Shown: positions 44,660-56,190 of the stretch, in pieces | Numbering within the stretch: position 1 is the first letter of the stretch | Layout of the letters: every line of letters starts with the position of its first letter | Made by a program: the position numbers and the translations under genes | Notes under the pieces: model-generated | What the model saw: only the letters and a program-made list of their open reading frames with translations | Told to the model about the DNA's origin: nothing | Databases searched by the model: none | Origin: Wenjunlia tyrosinilytica | GTDB taxonomy: Bacteria; Actinomycetota; Actinomycetes; Streptomycetales; Streptomycetaceae | Direction: 5' to 3' | Assembly (NCBI RefSeq): GCF_014646055.1 | Contig: NZ_BMMS01000019.1 | Coordinates: forward strand, 81,448 to 145,447 | Length of the DNA stretch: 64,000 bases

Positions 44660-45658
44660 ATGACCGCACCGCTTCATGACACCGGGGCCGCCGGGACGGC
44701 GCCCACCGATGTGACCGCGGACATGCCCGCCCACCGGATCGAGGGGCGTTCGCCCGGCCGGATCGCCTGGATGCGCCTCAAGCGCGACAAGGTCGCCCTC
44801 GCCGGCGGCGTCGTCGTGGTCCTGCTGGTGCTCGTCGCCGTGTTCGCCCCAGTGATCGTCAGCCTTCTGGGGCATCCGCCCAACGAGTTCCACGAGGACC
44901 GGATCGACCCGCTGTTCGGCACTCCCACGGGCAAGTGGGGCGGTATGAGCTCCGACTTCCTCTTCGGAGTCGAACCGGTCAACGGGCGCGATGTGTTCAG
45001 CCGCGTCGTCCACGGAGCCCGGATCAGCCTCCTCGTCGCGTTCCTCGCGGCCTTCGTCGCCGTGCTGCTCGGCACGTTCTTCGGAATCGTCGCCGGGTAC
45101 TTCGGCGGCTGGATCGACTCGCTCATCAGCCGCACCATGGACCTGCTGCTGGCCTTCCCCCAGCTGCTGTTCATCATCGCCCTGATCTCCGTGGTCCCCA
45201 ACAAGCTCTGGGGATTCACCGGTTCGGGTGTGCGCATGGGCGTGCTGGTGGTGGTGATCGGGTTCTTCGGCTGGCCGTACATCGGCCGCATCGTGCGCGG
45301 CCAGACGTTCTCGCTGCGCGAGCGCGAGTACGTCGAGGCGGCCCGCGGCCTCGGCGCCGGCCGCACCTACATCCTCTTCCGCGAGCTGCTGCCCAATCTC
45401 GTCGCGCCGATCACCGTCTACACGACGCTGATGATCCCTACGAACATCCTCACGGAGGCGGCGCTGAGCTTCCTCGGCGCGGGTGTGAAGCCTCCGACGC
45501 CGTCGTGGGGCCAGATGCTCTCCAAGGCCGTGAGCACCTACGACACCGACCCGACGTTCATGGTCATCCCCGGTCTGGCGATCTTCGTCACCGTGCTGGC
45601 CTTCAACCTCCTCGGCGACGGCGTGCGCGACGCCCTCGATCCGAAGGCCAACCGCTGA
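44660..45658 (+). CDS. Peptide ABC transporter permease (DppC-like)
   Basis: 332 aa inner-membrane permease of the Dpp/Opp importer. An N-terminal cytoplasmic tail is followed by TM1 (AGGVVVVLLVLVAVFAPVIV), a periplasmic-type loop, five more TM helices, and the EAA loop REREYVEAARGLGAGRTYIL, which contacts the ATPases. It comes first in the operon, before the binding protein. The ATG has GAGAGGGG 11-12 nt upstream. The importer likely takes up di- or oligopeptides; in Streptomyces some such systems affect sporulation. Confidence 0.92.
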   Translation: MTAPLHDTGAAGTAPTDVTADMPAHRIEGRSPGRIAWMRLKRDKVALAGGVVVVLLVLVAVFAPVIVSLLGHPPNEFHEDRIDPLFGTPTGKWGGMSSDFLFGVEPVNGRDVFSRVVHGARISLLVAFLAAFVAVLLGTFFGIVAGYFGGWIDSLISRTMDLLLAFPQLLFIIALISVVPNKLWGFTGSGVRMGVLVVVIGFFGWPYIGRIVRGQTFSLREREYVEAARGLGAGRTYILFRELLPNLVAPITVYTTLMIPTNILTEAALSFLGAGVKPPTPSWGQMLSKAVSTYDTDPTFMVIPGLAIFVTVLAFNLLGDGVRDALDPKANR

Positions 45659-45747
45659 CCCCGCTGCCCCACCCCTGGCCAACTCGACCGCCGACCCTGC
45701 AAAGCCCCGTCCCTGGCGGCGCGTCAGGGGCCGAACACCCAAAAGGA

Positions 45748-45768
45748 CCCGCGGACGAGTTCCGCGGG
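45748..45768. other. Hairpin before the binding-protein gene
   Basis: Stem CCCGCGGA / TCCGCGGG (8 bp, 5-nt loop CGAGT), 27 nt before the start codon of the substrate-binding protein and after the first permease gene. It could be an mRNA processing or stabilising hairpin, or a weak attenuator. Confidence 0.6.
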
Positions 45769-45794
45769 CCGCGAATCACGGAGGTTGCGAGAAA

Positions 45795-47567
45795 GTGACA
45801 TCCACACGCTCATCGCGGCGCGCACTCGCCGCGGGTACGGCCGTCGTGATCGCGGCCCTGCTGTCCACGTCGGCCTGCGGCGGCGGGGACGACGAGTCCG
45901 ACGGCGGGAACAGGCCCGCGGGCTTCAACGCGGCGACGAAGGGCGTCGTCAACACGTCCACCGCCAAGGGCGGAACGCTGAAGTTCATCGGCTCCCAGGA
46001 CTTCGACTCCCTCGACCCGCAGCGCATGTACTACGGCTTCGCCTGGGACTTCTCCCGCTTCTACACCCGCCAGCTGATCACCTACGACAACAAGCCCGGT
46101 GCGAAGAGCACCTCGCTGGTACCGGACCTGGCCACGGCGAAGGCCGAGATCTCCAGTGACGGCAGGACGTACACCTACCGTCTGCGCGACGGGATCACCT
46201 TCGAGGACGGCTCGCCGATCACCGCGCAGGACATCAAGTACGGCATCGAGCGCATCTGGGCGCAGGACGTCATCTCCGGCGGCCCCACGTACCTCAAGCA
46301 GATCCTCGACCCCAAGGGCGAGTACAAGGGTCCCTACAAGGACAAGGACCCCAAGAAGCTCGGCCTGAAGTCGATCGAGACCCCGGACGCGAAGACGATC
46401 ATCTTCAAACTCCCCAAGCCCAACGGCGACTTCGAGCAGATCCTCGCCCTGCCGTCCAGCTCCCCGCTCAAGCCCGATCGGGACAAGGCCGCCAAGTACG
46501 CCCTCAAGCCCTTCTCGTCGGGCCCGTACAAGTTCGAGTCGTACTCGCCGAACAAGGGCGCGGTGCTGGTGCGCAACGACAAGTGGAGCAAGTCCTCCGA
46601 CCCCATCCGCGCCGCCCTGCCGGACAAGGTCACGGTGACGATCAACAGCAACGCCGACGACGTCGACAAGCGCCTGATCAAGGGCGACTACGACCTCGAC
46701 ATCAACGCCACCGGTATGACCCAGTCCGGGCGCACCACGGCCCTCAAGCAGCACAAGGCGAACGTCGACAACGGCACGACGAGCTTCATCCGGTACGCGG
46801 TCTTCCCGGAGAAGGTCAAGCCGATGGACAACGTCCACTGCCGCAAGGCGGTCATCTACGCCGCCGACAAGAAGGCCCTGCAGACCGCCCGCGGCGGACC
46901 GCTGGCCGGTGGCGACATCGCCGCCAACATGCTGCCCAAGAGCATCAAGGGCGCGGACGACTACGACCCGTACGGTGCCCTCCAGAACGGCGGCGCGGCC
47001 AATACCGCCAAGGCCGAGGAGGAGCTGAAGGCCTGCGGCAAGCCCGGTGGCTTCTCCACCGTGATCTCGGTGCGCAACAACAAGCCCGCCGAGGTCGCCA
47101 CCGCCGAGGCGCTCCAGGAGTGCCTGGGCAAGGTCGGGATCAAGGCCGACGTCGACCAGATCGACGGCGCCCAGTCCAGCAGCATCACCGGCTCGCCCTC
47201 GGTGGTGAGGAAGAAGGGCTACGGCATCATCATCACCGGCTGGGGCCCCGACTTCCCGACCGGCCAGGGCTTCTCCCAGCCGCTGGTCGACGGCCGGTTC
47301 ATCGCCCAGAGCGGCAACTACAACAACAGCGAGCTCAACGACCCGGCGATCAACAAGCTGTTCGACGACGCGATCGCCGAGACCGACCCGGTCAAGGCGG
47401 GAGAGATCTACAAGCAGATCAACCACAAGGTCTCCGACCGCGCCGACTACCTGCCCTTCGTGTACGAGAAGACGATCACCTGGCGCAGCTCCCGGCTCAC
47501 CAACGTCTACACGGCCGACTCCTACAACGGCCGGTACGACTACGTGTCCCTGGGCGTCGCCAAGTAG
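45795..47567 (+). CDS. Peptide ABC transporter substrate-binding lipoprotein (DppA-like)
   Basis: 590 aa extracytoplasmic solute-binding protein, family 5. Lipobox LLSTSAC (Cys about 28) anchors it to the membrane. Family features include GGTLKFIGSQDFDSLDPQ near the start, YTYRLRDGITFEDGSPITAQDIKYGIERI, and a C-terminal WGPDFPTGQGF. It captures peptides and delivers them to the two permeases. The GTG start is preceded by GGAGG about 11 nt upstream. The gene sits between the two permease genes. Confidence 0.93.
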   Translation: MTSTRSSRRALAAGTAVVIAALLSTSACGGGDDESDGGNRPAGFNAATKGVVNTSTAKGGTLKFIGSQDFDSLDPQRMYYGFAWDFSRFYTRQLITYDNKPGAKSTSLVPDLATAKAEISSDGRTYTYRLRDGITFEDGSPITAQDIKYGIERIWAQDVISGGPTYLKQILDPKGEYKGPYKDKDPKKLGLKSIETPDAKTIIFKLPKPNGDFEQILALPSSSPLKPDRDKAAKYALKPFSSGPYKFESYSPNKGAVLVRNDKWSKSSDPIRAALPDKVTVTINSNADDVDKRLIKGDYDLDINATGMTQSGRTTALKQHKANVDNGTTSFIRYAVFPEKVKPMDNVHCRKAVIYAADKKALQTARGGPLAGGDIAANMLPKSIKGADDYDPYGALQNGGAANTAKAEEELKACGKPGGFSTVISVRNNKPAEVATAEALQECLGKVGIKADVDQIDGAQSSSITGSPSVVRKKGYGIIITGWGPDFPTGQGFSQPLVDGRFIAQSGNYNNSELNDPAINKLFDDAIAETDPVKAGEIYKQINHKVSDRADYLPFVYEKTITWRSSRLTNVYTADSYNGRYDYVSLGVAK

Positions 47568-47622
47568 GACTCGAGGATCCGTCAACTCAGCCGCCGCACC
47601 CGCTAGGCCCGAAGGGCAGGTG

Positions 47623-48695
47623 ATGGCCGCGCGCGGTGGGCCCCCGGGCGGTGCCGGACGACTCCGGCACCCTCCGGGCGCCACCGCTCGGCCGAGCACA
47701 GTGCTCGCTTACCTCATCCGGCGCTTGACCGCCGTCGTCGTGATGCTCCTGATCGTCACCCTGGCGACCTTCGCGATCTTCTTCATGATCCCGAAGCTGA
47801 CCGGCACCGACCCCGCTCTGCTGTTCGTCGGCAAGCAGGCCGACCCCGCGGCCATCGAGGGCATCAGGGAGAAGATGGGCCTCAGCGACCCCGTCCTCGT
47901 GCAGTTCTGGAAGTTCGTCGAGGGCCTGGTCGCGGGCCGGGACTACGCCAACGGTGTGGATGTCACCCACTGCCCGGCGCCGTGCTTCGGCTACTCCTTC
48001 CGCAATGAGCAGGAGGTCTGGCCCGTCCTGACCTCCCGACTGCCGGTCACGCTGTCGCTGGCGGCCGGCGCCTGCCTGCTGTGGGTGATCGGCGGTGTCG
48101 CCGCGGGCGTCGTCTCCGCCCTCAAGCGCGGCAGCGTCTGGGACCGCTCGGCGATGTCGGTGGCGCTCGCGGGTGTCTCCCTGCCGATCTACTTCACCGG
48201 TCTGGTCTCGCTGGCGATCTTCAGCTACGCGCTGGACCTGATCAACGTCGACTACGAGCCGCTGACCCAGAATCCGGGCAAGTGGTTCGAGAGCCTGATC
48301 CTGCCCTGGATCACCCTCGCCTTCCTCTACGCGGCGATGTACGCGCGGCTGACCAGGGCGACGATGCTGGAGATCCTGGGCGAGGACTACATCCGCACCG
48401 CCAGGGCCAAGGGCCTCGGCGAGGGCGTCGTGATCGGCAAGCACGCGATGCGCTCGACCATGACCCCGATCCTGACCATCCTCGGTCTCGACCTCGGGGC
48501 GCTGCTCGGCGGCGCGGTGCTGACCGAGACGACCTTCAATCTGCCGGGCCTCGGCCAGGGGGCGGTGCGGGCCATCAGCGACAAGGACCTGCCGATCATC
48601 CTGGGCGTCACCTTGATCGCCGCCTTCTTCATCGTGATCGCCAACCTCGTCGTGGACCTCCTCTACGCCGTGATCGACCCCCGAGTGAGGCTCTC

Positions 48696-48699
<4 letters not shown>
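47623..48699 (+). CDS. Peptide ABC transporter permease (DppB-like)
   Basis: 358 aa with six TM helices; the usual core starts VLAYLIRRLTAVVVMLLIVT at 47701. The first 26 residues are Gly/Pro/Arg-rich. The EAA loop is YIRTARAKGLGEGVVIGKHA. Start: ATG at 47623 with GAAGGGCAGG just upstream; a GTG directly before it and the GTG at 47701 are alternatives. The stop overlaps the next start (ATGA). Confidence 0.9.
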
Positions 48700-49765
<1,066 letters not shown>

Positions 49766-49775
<10 letters not shown>

Positions 49776-49831
49776 CTCCCGAAGCTGTGACCCCTGAAGC
49801 TGTGACCGCCGAAGATGTGACCCCCGAGGCT
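49766..49831. repeat. 15-bp tandem repeat across the DppD/DppF junction
   Basis: Four copies plus a partial fifth of GAAGCTGTGACNCCC (49766, 49781, 49796, 49811, 49826). The first copy holds the DppD stop TGA, and each full copy contains a GTG in the same frame (49772, 49787, 49802, 49817), all in frame with DppF. Confidence 0.9.
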
Positions 49832-49861
49832 CGGAACGACGAGCACGCAGAGGAGGCCGAC

Positions 49862-50995
49862 GTGGCCGTGGCCGTGGACAAGGTGCCGGGCCCCGCCCCG
49901 GCGTCGGACGCGGAGCCGCTGCTGAGGGTGGAGGGGCTGGTCAAGCACTTCCCGATTCACAAGGGGCTGTTGCGCAGGCAGGTCGGCGCGGTGCAGGCCG
50001 TGGACGGCGTCGACTTCGAGGTGGCGCCCGGCGAGACACTGGGCGTGGTGGGGGAGTCCGGCTGCGGCAAGTCCACGACGGGCCGCCTGATCACCCGGCT
50101 GCTGGAGCCGACCGCCGGGAGGATCACCTTCGAGGGGCGGGACATCACCCACCTCGGTACCGCGGCGATGCGCCCGATGCGCCGGGACGTCCAGATGATC
50201 TTCCAGGACCCCTACTCGTCCCTCAACCCCCGGCACACCGTGGGCTCCATCGTCGGCGCCCCGTACCGGCTCCAGAAGGTGCGCACGGAGAACGGGACCA
50301 AGCGGGCCGTCCAGGAACTGCTGGAGCTCGTCGGCCTCAACCCCGAGCACTACAACCGCTACCCCCACGAGTTCTCCGGCGGCCAGCGCCAGCGCATCGG
50401 CATCGCCAGGGCCCTCGCGCTGCGCCCCCGCCTGATCGTCGCCGACGAGCCGGTCTCCGCGCTGGACGTGTCGATCCAGGCGCAGGTGGTGAACCTCCTG
50501 GACGACCTCCAGAACGAGTTCGGCCTCACGTACGTGATCATCGCCCACGATCTGTCCGTGGTCCGGCACGTCTCGGACCGCATCGCGGTGATGTACCTGG
50601 GCAAGATCGTGGAGCTGGCCGACCAGCGCTCGCTCTACACCCGGCCCATGCACCCGTACACCGTCGCCCTGATGTCAGCGGTGCCCATCCCCGACCCCGC
50701 CAGGCGCACCAAGCGCGAACGCATCCTGCTGACCGGCGATGTCCCGAGCCCCATCGCACCGCCGTCCGGCTGCCGCTTCCACACCCGGTGCTGGAAGGCC
50801 CAGGACCGGTGCCGGGGGGAGGAGCCACCGCTCGTGGCGCTGCGCACCGGACATCGGGTGGCCTGCCACTTCCCGGAGAACGCTCCCTCGGAGCCCTACC
50901 GGGACGTCGAGGAGGTACCGCCGGAGAAGGCTTCCAAGGCTTCCCCGGAAGGCGGCGGGGAGGAAGGAGCCCCGGCCCCGGACAAGAGCCCCTAG
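49862..50995 (+). CDS. Peptide ABC transporter ATPase (DppF-like)
   Basis: 377 aa from the chosen start. Walker A is GESGCGKST, the signature [15 protein letters not shown], Walker [13 protein letters not shown], and the switch region [11 protein letters not shown]. The C-terminal domain has [14 protein letters not shown], all Cys present, then an acidic/Pro tail. The start is uncertain: GTG at 49862 has the strongest ribosome binding site (AGGAGG, 5 nt spacing); in-frame GTGs at 49772, 49787, 49802 and 49817 lie in the tandem repeat, and the first overlaps the DppD stop as GTGA. It ends the five-gene importer operon. Confidence 0.92.
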   Translation: MAVAVDKVPGPAPASDAEPLLRVEGLVKHFPIHKGLLRRQVGAVQAVDGVDFEVAPGETLGVVGESGCGKSTTGRLITRLLEPTAGRITFEGRDITHLGTAAMRPMRRDVQMIFQDPYSSLNPRHTVGSIVGAPYRLQKVRTENGTKRAVQELLELVGLNPEHYNRYPHEFSGGQRQRIGIARALALRPRLIVADEPVSALDVSIQAQVVNLLDDLQNEFGLTYVIIAHDLSVVRHVSDRIAVMYLGKIVELADQRSLYTRPMHPYTVALMSAVPIPDPARRTKRERILLTGDVPSPIAPPSGCRFHTRCWKAQDRCRGEEPPLVALRTGHRVACHFPENAPSEPYRDVEEVPPEKASKASPEGGGEEGAPAPDKSP

Positions 50996-51019
50996 CCGGT
51001 CGCAGGGTAGAACTGCGGG

Positions 51020-51679
51020 GTGCCGTCCGATCTGTATACGCCCCACCTGCAACACACCCTCGACATCATCGGGATCTTCGTCTTCGCGATCTCCGGTGGT
51101 CTGCTCGCCGTGCGCAAGAACTTCGACATCTTCGGCATCGCCGTGCTCGCCCAGGTCACGGCGCTGGGCGGAGGGGTCCTGCGCGATGTGCTGATCGGGG
51201 CGGTCCCGCCCGCCGCCTTCACGGACATGTGGTTCTTCTTCACCCCGCTGGTGGCGGCCGCCCTGGTCTTCTTCCTCCACCCGGAGGTGGAGCGGATCAA
51301 CAAGGCGGTGCAGTTCTTCGACGCGGCCGGCCTCGGCCTGTTCTGTGTGACGGGCACGATCAAGGCGTACGCCTACGGGCTCGGCCTGGTGCCCTCCGCC
51401 GCCCTGGGCGTGGCCACGGCGGCGGGCGGCGGTGTGGTGCGTGACGTTCTCGCCAACCAGGTGCCCTCGCTCCTGCGCTGGGACGAGATCTACGCGGTGC
51501 CGGCGATGGTGGGGGCCACGCTGGTGGCGCTCCTGATCAGGTTCGACGAGTTCAACGCCACGACCGGGACGCTGTCGGCGGTCGTGGCGTTCGTCCTGCG
51601 GCTGCTGGCGATCCGCTTCGAGTGGCGGGCGCCCAGGGCCTGGCACCGCAGCAGCGCGGCCAAGGAGTCGGACGCGTAG
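51020..51679 (+). CDS. TRIC-type cation channel family protein (YadS/UPF0126)
   Basis: 219 aa with about seven TM helices and an internal repeat: FAISGGLLAVRK ... ALGGGVLRDVLIG in the first half and FCVTGTIKAYA ... AAGGGVVRDVLANQVP in the second. The paired GGGxxRD motifs define the family of bacterial TRIC-like channels; the ion carried is uncertain, as the family was long listed as unknown. Start is GTG, with a weak ribosome binding site. It starts 24 bp after the peptide importer operon and may be read through from it. Confidence 0.88.
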   Translation: MPSDLYTPHLQHTLDIIGIFVFAISGGLLAVRKNFDIFGIAVLAQVTALGGGVLRDVLIGAVPPAAFTDMWFFFTPLVAAALVFFLHPEVERINKAVQFFDAAGLGLFCVTGTIKAYAYGLGLVPSAALGVATAAGGGVVRDVLANQVPSLLRWDEIYAVPAMVGATLVALLIRFDEFNATTGTLSAVVAFVLRLLAIRFEWRAPRAWHRSSAAKESDA

Positions 51680-51713
51680 GCACCGCCACGGCGCCCGCGC
51701 CACCCGCGTGGCG

Positions 51714-52871
51714 TCAGACCGCCGAGACCGCCGCGCGCTCGGTTGTCGCGATGGTCGCCGAGCCCACGACCCGCGTGCCGTCGTACAGCACGACCGCCTG
51801 GCCCGGCGCGATACCGCGGGCGGGCCGCGCGAGCCGCACCCTCAGCTCTCCGTCGGCGAGCTCCGCGGTCACCGGGACCTCGCCTCCATGGGCCCGCAGC
51901 TGCGCGGTGTACTCGGCGGGCCCCTCCGGCACCTGCCCGCACCAGCGCGGCTTGACGGCGGTCAGCGCCACAACGTCCAGTGCCTCGGCGGGACCCACCG
52001 TCACCGTGTTGTCCACCGGCGAGATGTCCAGGACGTAGCGCGGCTTGCCGTCCGCCGCGGGGTGCCCGATGCGCAGGCCCTTGCGCTGCCCGACCGTGAA
52101 GCCGTAGGCACCGGAGTGGGTGCCGACCTTGGTCCCTTCGGTGTCCACGATGTCGCCCTCGGCGGTGCCGAGGTGCTTGGCGAGGAATCCCTGGGTGTCG
52201 CCGTCGGCGATGAAGCAGATGTCGTGGCTGTCGGGCTTGCGGGCGACGGCCAGACCGCGCCGCTCGGCCTCGGCCCGGATCTCGTCCTTGGTCGTCTCGG
52301 TGTCCCCGAGGGGGAACATCGCGTGGGCGAGCTGCCGGGCGTCGAGCACGCCGAGCACATAGGACTGGTCCTTGGCCCAGTCGGCGGCGCGGTGCAGCTC
52401 GCGCCCGCCGTCCGCCGTCTCCACGATCTTCGCGTAGTGGCCCGTGCACACGGCGTCGAAGCCGAGGCCGACGGCCTTGTCCAGCAGCGCGGCGAACTTG
52501 ATCTTCTCATTGCAGCGCAGGCAGGGATTGGGCGTGCGCCCGGCGGCGTACTCGGCCACGAAGTCGTCGATCACGTCCTGGCGGAATCGCTCGGCGAGGT
52601 CCCAGACATAGAACGGGACACCGATGACGTCGGCCGCCCGGCGCGCGTCGCGGGAGTCCTCGATGGTGCAGCAGCCACGGGCCCCGGTCCGGAACGACTG
52701 GGGGTTGGCGGACAGCGCGAGATGCACTCCGGTGACCTCGTGCCCGGCCTCGGCGGCGCGGGCGGCGGCGACGGCGGAGTCCACCCCGCCGGACATGGCG
52801 GCGAGCACCCGCAGGGGGCGGCCCTCGCGCGGGGCGGTCGGATCGGTCGGTGCGCCGGGGAAGTCAGTCAT
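51714..52871 (-). CDS. mnmA: tRNA-specific 2-thiouridylase MnmA
   Basis: 385 aa. It installs the 2-thio group of U34 in tRNAs for Lys, Glu and Gln. The PP-loop is [11 protein letters not shown]; the two catalytic Cys are in [12 protein letters not shown] and [14 protein letters not shown] gives [11 protein letters not shown], with GGATGGA upstream. It lies 104 bp after a cysteine desulfurase on the same strand, the natural sulfur source. The 8 bp or so at the 5' end are close to two copies of CTCGAGCGGT. Confidence 0.95.
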   Translation of the reverse strand: MTDFPGAPTDPTAPREGRPLRVLAAMSGGVDSAVAAARAAEAGHEVTGVHLALSANPQSFRTGARGCCTIEDSRDARRAADVIGVPFYVWDLAERFRQDVIDDFVAEYAAGRTPNPCLRCNEKIKFAALLDKAVGLGFDAVCTGHYAKIVETADGGRELHRAADWAKDQSYVLGVLDARQLAHAMFPLGDTETTKDEIRAEAERRGLAVARKPDSHDICFIADGDTQGFLAKHLGTAEGDIVDTEGTKVGTHSGAYGFTVGQRKGLRIGHPAADGKPRYVLDISPVDNTVTVGPAEALDVVALTAVKPRWCGQVPEGPAEYTAQLRAHGGEVPVTAELADGELRVRLARPARGIAPGQAVVLYDGTRVVGSATIATTERAAVSAV

Positions 52872-52933
52872 GGTCCATCCAGGGTAACGAGGCCGCGCGA
52901 CTGCTCCCGACTCCTTTGTTCGCCCGTGTTCGC

Positions 52934-52966
52934 CGCTCGAGCGGTTCTACCCGCCTCTCGAGCGGT
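52934..52966. repeat. Two CTCGAGCGGT repeats 21 bp apart
   Basis: CTCGAGCGGT at 52936-52945 and 52957-52966, exactly 21 bp start to start (two DNA turns), about 65-95 bp upstream of mnmA. The first is part of the palindrome CGCTCGAGCG. Confidence 0.6.
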
Positions 52967-52975
52967 GTGGCTCGC

Positions 52976-54160
52976 TCAACCCGTGTGGCACTTCGGCTGC
53001 GCTGCCCGGCGCGCCCGTTCGACCACCGGCCCGATCGCCGCGGCCAGCGCCTCGACGTCGTCCTGGGTCGAGGTGTGCCCCAGCGAGAAGCGCAGCGAGC
53101 CACGGGCCCGTTCGGCGTCCGCGCCCATCGCCAGCAGGACATGGCTGGGCTGGGCCACCCCCGCCGAGCAGGCGGAGCCGGTCGAGCACTCGATGCCCTG
53201 GGCGTCGAGCAGGAGGAGCAGGGAGTCGCCCTCGCAGCCGGGGAAGGAGAAGTGGGCGTTGGCGGGCAGCCGCCCCTCGGGGACCGGGTCGCCGTTGAGC
53301 ACCGCGTCCGGCACGGCCTTGACCACCCGCTGGACGAGATCGTCGCGCAGGGCCCCGATCTCGTGGGCGAACTCCTCGCGCCGCTCGGCGGCGAGCTCAC
53401 CGGCCACGGCGAACGCGGCGATCGCGGGGGCGTCCAGCGTGCCCGAGCGCACATCCCGCTCCTGCCCGCCGCCGTGCAGCTGCGGAACGGGCTTGTGGTC
53501 GCGGCCGAGTACCAGGGCGCCGACTCCGAACGGCCCGCCGATCTTGTGCCCGGTCACTGTCATGGCGTCGAGGCCGGACTCCGCGAAGTCGACCGGCACC
53601 TGCCCGAACGCCTGCACCGCGTCGGCGTGCAGCGGGATGCCGAACTCATGGGCGGCCTCGACCAGTTCACGGACCGGCTGGACAGTGCCGACCTCGTTGT
53701 TGGCCCACATGACCGTGGCCAGCGCGATGTCCTGCGGGGTGTCCCCGACGGCCTGCCGCAGCGCCTCGGGGTGCACCCGGCCGACCGCGTCCACGGGCAG
53801 CCACTCCAGCCTCGCTCCCTCGTGCTCCTCCAGCCACAGCACCGCGTCGAGCACGGCGTGGTGCTCGACCGGGCTGACCAGGACACGGGTGCGTCTGGCA
53901 TCGGCGGCGCGGCGGGACCAGAACAAGCCCTTGACCGCGAGATTGTCGGACTCCGTGCCGCCCCCGGTGAAGACGACCTCACTGGGGCGGGCGCCGAGCG
54001 CGGCGGCCAGGGTCTCGCGCGACTCCTCGACGACGCGCCGGGCGCGCCGCCCCGCCGCGTGCAGCGAGGATGCGTTCCCGGTGCGGCCGAGCTGCGCGGT
54101 CATCGCCTGGACCGCCTCCGGAAGCATCGGAGTGGTGGCGGCGTGGTCGAGGTAGGGCAT
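52976..54160 (-). CDS. Cysteine desulfurase (IscS/NifS-type)
   Basis: 394 aa PLP enzyme that takes sulfur from cysteine as a persulfide. Start is [20 protein letters not shown]; the PLP lysine is in [15 protein letters not shown], and the persulfide Cys is in [13 protein letters not shown]. It is directly upstream of mnmA, so it likely feeds tRNA thiolation, and it may also serve Fe-S assembly. The gap after the thioesterase gene is 53 bp. Confidence 0.94.
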   Translation of the reverse strand: MPYLDHAATTPMLPEAVQAMTAQLGRTGNASSLHAAGRRARRVVEESRETLAAALGARPSEVVFTGGGTESDNLAVKGLFWSRRAADARRTRVLVSPVEHHAVLDAVLWLEEHEGARLEWLPVDAVGRVHPEALRQAVGDTPQDIALATVMWANNEVGTVQPVRELVEAAHEFGIPLHADAVQAFGQVPVDFAESGLDAMTVTGHKIGGPFGVGALVLGRDHKPVPQLHGGGQERDVRSGTLDAPAIAAFAVAGELAAERREEFAHEIGALRDDLVQRVVKAVPDAVLNGDPVPEGRLPANAHFSFPGCEGDSLLLLLDAQGIECSTGSACSAGVAQPSHVLLAMGADAERARGSLRFSLGHTSTQDDVEALAAAIGPVVERARRAAQPKCHTG

Positions 54161-54213
54161 GGTGGGCCCAATCCTAGTGCGCGGCTGTCGCGGTTCTCAG
54201 TCCGCCCCGGTCC

Positions 54214-55116
54214 TCAGCGCACCCTCCCGGGCGCCTTCGCGAGCTGCCTGGACTGCGCCACGAGCCGGTCGGCGCTGTCCCACACCTCCGCGTCCTCCTC
54301 GAGGAAGCCTCCGGCGAGGTTGCGGGTGCTGATCTCCACCCGCAACGGGCCCGGCGACGGGATCGCCCGCACATGGACGGTGAGTTCCAGGGTCGGCACC
54401 CAGCCGTTGAGTCCGAGGTCGAACGCGGTGGGCGGCAGGACGTCGGTGGCGAGCAGGACCGACAGCGGGTCGTTCTCCCGGCCGTCGGCGAGCCGCAGCC
54501 AGCCCCGGATCACGCCCTTGCCCGAGGGGTCGCCGAGCGCCCAGCCGACCGTCGCCGGGTCCAGTCGCAGGTCCAGCCGGTCGATCAGCCCGTTCGACGC
54601 CTTGGACCCGAAGACGCCGCCGGGGGCCGTCTCCGCGCCGACGCACCGCTCGACGGGCGGCAGGGCGGGCGCGGTGGCGCTGGTGCGTACGTCGTCGGTG
54701 AGCCCGGCCAGGTCGCGGTGGTGGGCGACGACCCGCAGCCGCTCGACCTCGTTGCCGTCGTCGTCGGTCTGGAACAGGGACGCCTGCCCGGTGGACATGG
54801 TCCGGCCGGTGCGCACGACCTCGGTGCGCACGACGGCCGGTCCCGGCAACGACGGCGTCAGGTAGTAGGCGCTCACGGAGAACGGGTCGCGGTGCGGCAG
54901 CACCCGCCCGAGCGCGCGGTCGGCGAGCGCTATCAGATAGCCGCCGTTGACACCTTTTCCGATGGTCCAGCCCGCGGAGAACTCCGTGTCGAAGACGAAC
55001 GGGTCGTCCGTCCGCGCGATCACCGCCGTGTCCCGGTCGAACTCGCTGGTGAACGCGCCCGACTCGCTGGTGAACTCGCTCGCGCCGAGCGGCAGCTCCG
55101 CGGCTGGGTGGGTCAT
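54214..55116 (-). CDS. Acyl-CoA thioesterase family protein (TesB-like)
   Basis: 300 aa double hot-dog fold protein. Seen: FSAGWTIGKGVNGGYLIALADRAL near the start, then YYLTPSLPGPAVVRTEV, typical of the N-terminal half, and GWVPTLELTVHVRAIPSPGP with ISTRNLAGGFLEEDAEVWDS in the second half. It should hydrolyse acyl-CoA; the chain length cannot be told. ATG has GGAGGCGC 8 nt upstream. Separated from etfA by a strong terminator hairpin, so it starts its own unit with the cysteine desulfurase and mnmA. Confidence 0.85.
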   Translation of the reverse strand: MTHPAAELPLGASEFTSESGAFTSEFDRDTAVIARTDDPFVFDTEFSAGWTIGKGVNGGYLIALADRALGRVLPHRDPFSVSAYYLTPSLPGPAVVRTEVVRTGRTMSTGQASLFQTDDDGNEVERLRVVAHHRDLAGLTDDVRTSATAPALPPVERCVGAETAPGGVFGSKASNGLIDRLDLRLDPATVGWALGDPSGKGVIRGWLRLADGRENDPLSVLLATDVLPPTAFDLGLNGWVPTLELTVHVRAIPSPGPLRVEISTRNLAGGFLEEDAEVWDSADRLVAQSRQLAKAPGRVR

Positions 55117-55135
55117 CGTTGCGCCTCCATCGAGG

Positions 55136-55167
55136 GCGGGCCGGGCTCCGTGAAGAGCCCGGCCCGC
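55136..55167. terminator. Terminator after etfA
   Basis: Perfect 13-bp stem GCGGGCCGGGCTC / GAGCCCGGCCCGC with a 6-nt loop CGTGAA, in the 78-bp gap between etfA and the thioesterase gene. Confidence 0.85.
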
Positions 55168-55194
55168 GGGGTGTGCTCGCTGTGCTGGAGGGTC

Positions 55195-56157
55195 TCAGCC
55201 CTTGCGGGCCGCGACCTCCTCCGTCGCCTGCGGCAGGACGTCGAACAGGTCGCCGATCACGCCGAAGTCGACCAGGTCGAAGATCGGCGCCTCCGCGTCC
55301 TTGTTGACCGCAACGATCGTCTTGGACGTCTGCATTCCCGCCCGGTGCTGGATCGCGCCCGAGATTCCGGCGGCGACGTAGAGCTGGGGCGAGACGGTCT
55401 TGCCGGTCTGGCCGACCTGCGACTGGTGGGGGTACCAGCCGGAGTCGACGGCGGCGCGGGAGGCGCCGACGGCTCCACCGAGGGCGTCGGCGAGTGCCTC
55501 GACGACGGTGAAGTTCTCGGCTCCGTTGACCCCGCGGCCACCGGAGACCACGATCGACGCCTCGGTGAGGTCGGGGCGGCCGGTGCGGGACTTGACCACG
55601 CGTTCGGTCACGGTGGCCAGCTTCGCCGACGCCGACAGCTCGACGGCCACGTCCACGCGCTCGGCGGCGGCCGGGGCGGGCTCGGGCTGGGTGGCGTTGG
55701 GCCGTACCGCGACGACCGGGGTGCCGCGGGTGATCGTGGAGTGCACGACGGTCGAGCCGCCGAACACGGACTGCTCGGCCACGATGCCCTGGTCGGACGC
55801 GACCACGTCGACGGCGTCGGTGATGACCCCGGAGCCGGTCTTGATCGCGAGTCGGGCCGCGACCTCCTTGCCCTCGGCGGTGCCGGGGACGAGGACGGCG
55901 GCCACATCGCCGTCGGCGACGAGCTTGGCGAGCAGTTCGGCCTTGGGGGCGACCGGGTGGGCGGTCAGCTCGTCGGCGTCGGCCACATGGACCGTGGCGG
56001 CGCCGTACTCGGCCAGCTTGTCCTTCGCCGTGTCGAAGCCGGAGCCGACGAAGACGGCCGAGACCTCGCCGAGGGAGCGGGCCTTGGTGAGCAGTTCGAG
56101 GGTGACTTTCTTGACGTCCCCGTCGAGGTGGTCGACCAGGACCAGGATTTCAGCCAT
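55195..56157 (-). CDS. etfA: Electron transfer flavoprotein alpha subunit
   Basis: 320 aa. With EtfB it moves electrons from acyl-CoA dehydrogenases to the respiratory chain. Seen: [13 protein letters not shown], the FAD-binding region [20 protein letters not shown] and [15 protein letters not shown], and near the C-terminus [17 protein letters not shown]. It follows etfB by 33 bp on the minus strand, giving the normal etfB-etfA order. Confidence 0.95.
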   Translation of the reverse strand: MAEILVLVDHLDGDVKKVTLELLTKARSLGEVSAVFVGSGFDTAKDKLAEYGAATVHVADADELTAHPVAPKAELLAKLVADGDVAAVLVPGTAEGKEVAARLAIKTGSGVITDAVDVVASDQGIVAEQSVFGGSTVVHSTITRGTPVVAVRPNATQPEPAPAAAERVDVAVELSASAKLATVTERVVKSRTGRPDLTEASIVVSGGRGVNGAENFTVVEALADALGGAVGASRAAVDSGWYPHQSQVGQTGKTVSPQLYVAAGISGAIQHRAGMQTSKTIVAVNKDAEAPIFDLVDFGVIGDLFDVLPQATEEVAARKG

Positions 56158-56190
56158 GGGGTTCTCTCTCCTGGATACGGGAAGGCCGGG

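Noticed and set aside
44219..45742. Upstream extension of the DUF885 frame to over 1000 residues
   Set aside because: The extension runs antisense through the DppC permease and the repeat-rich leader; homologs start at MDDRLRAV.
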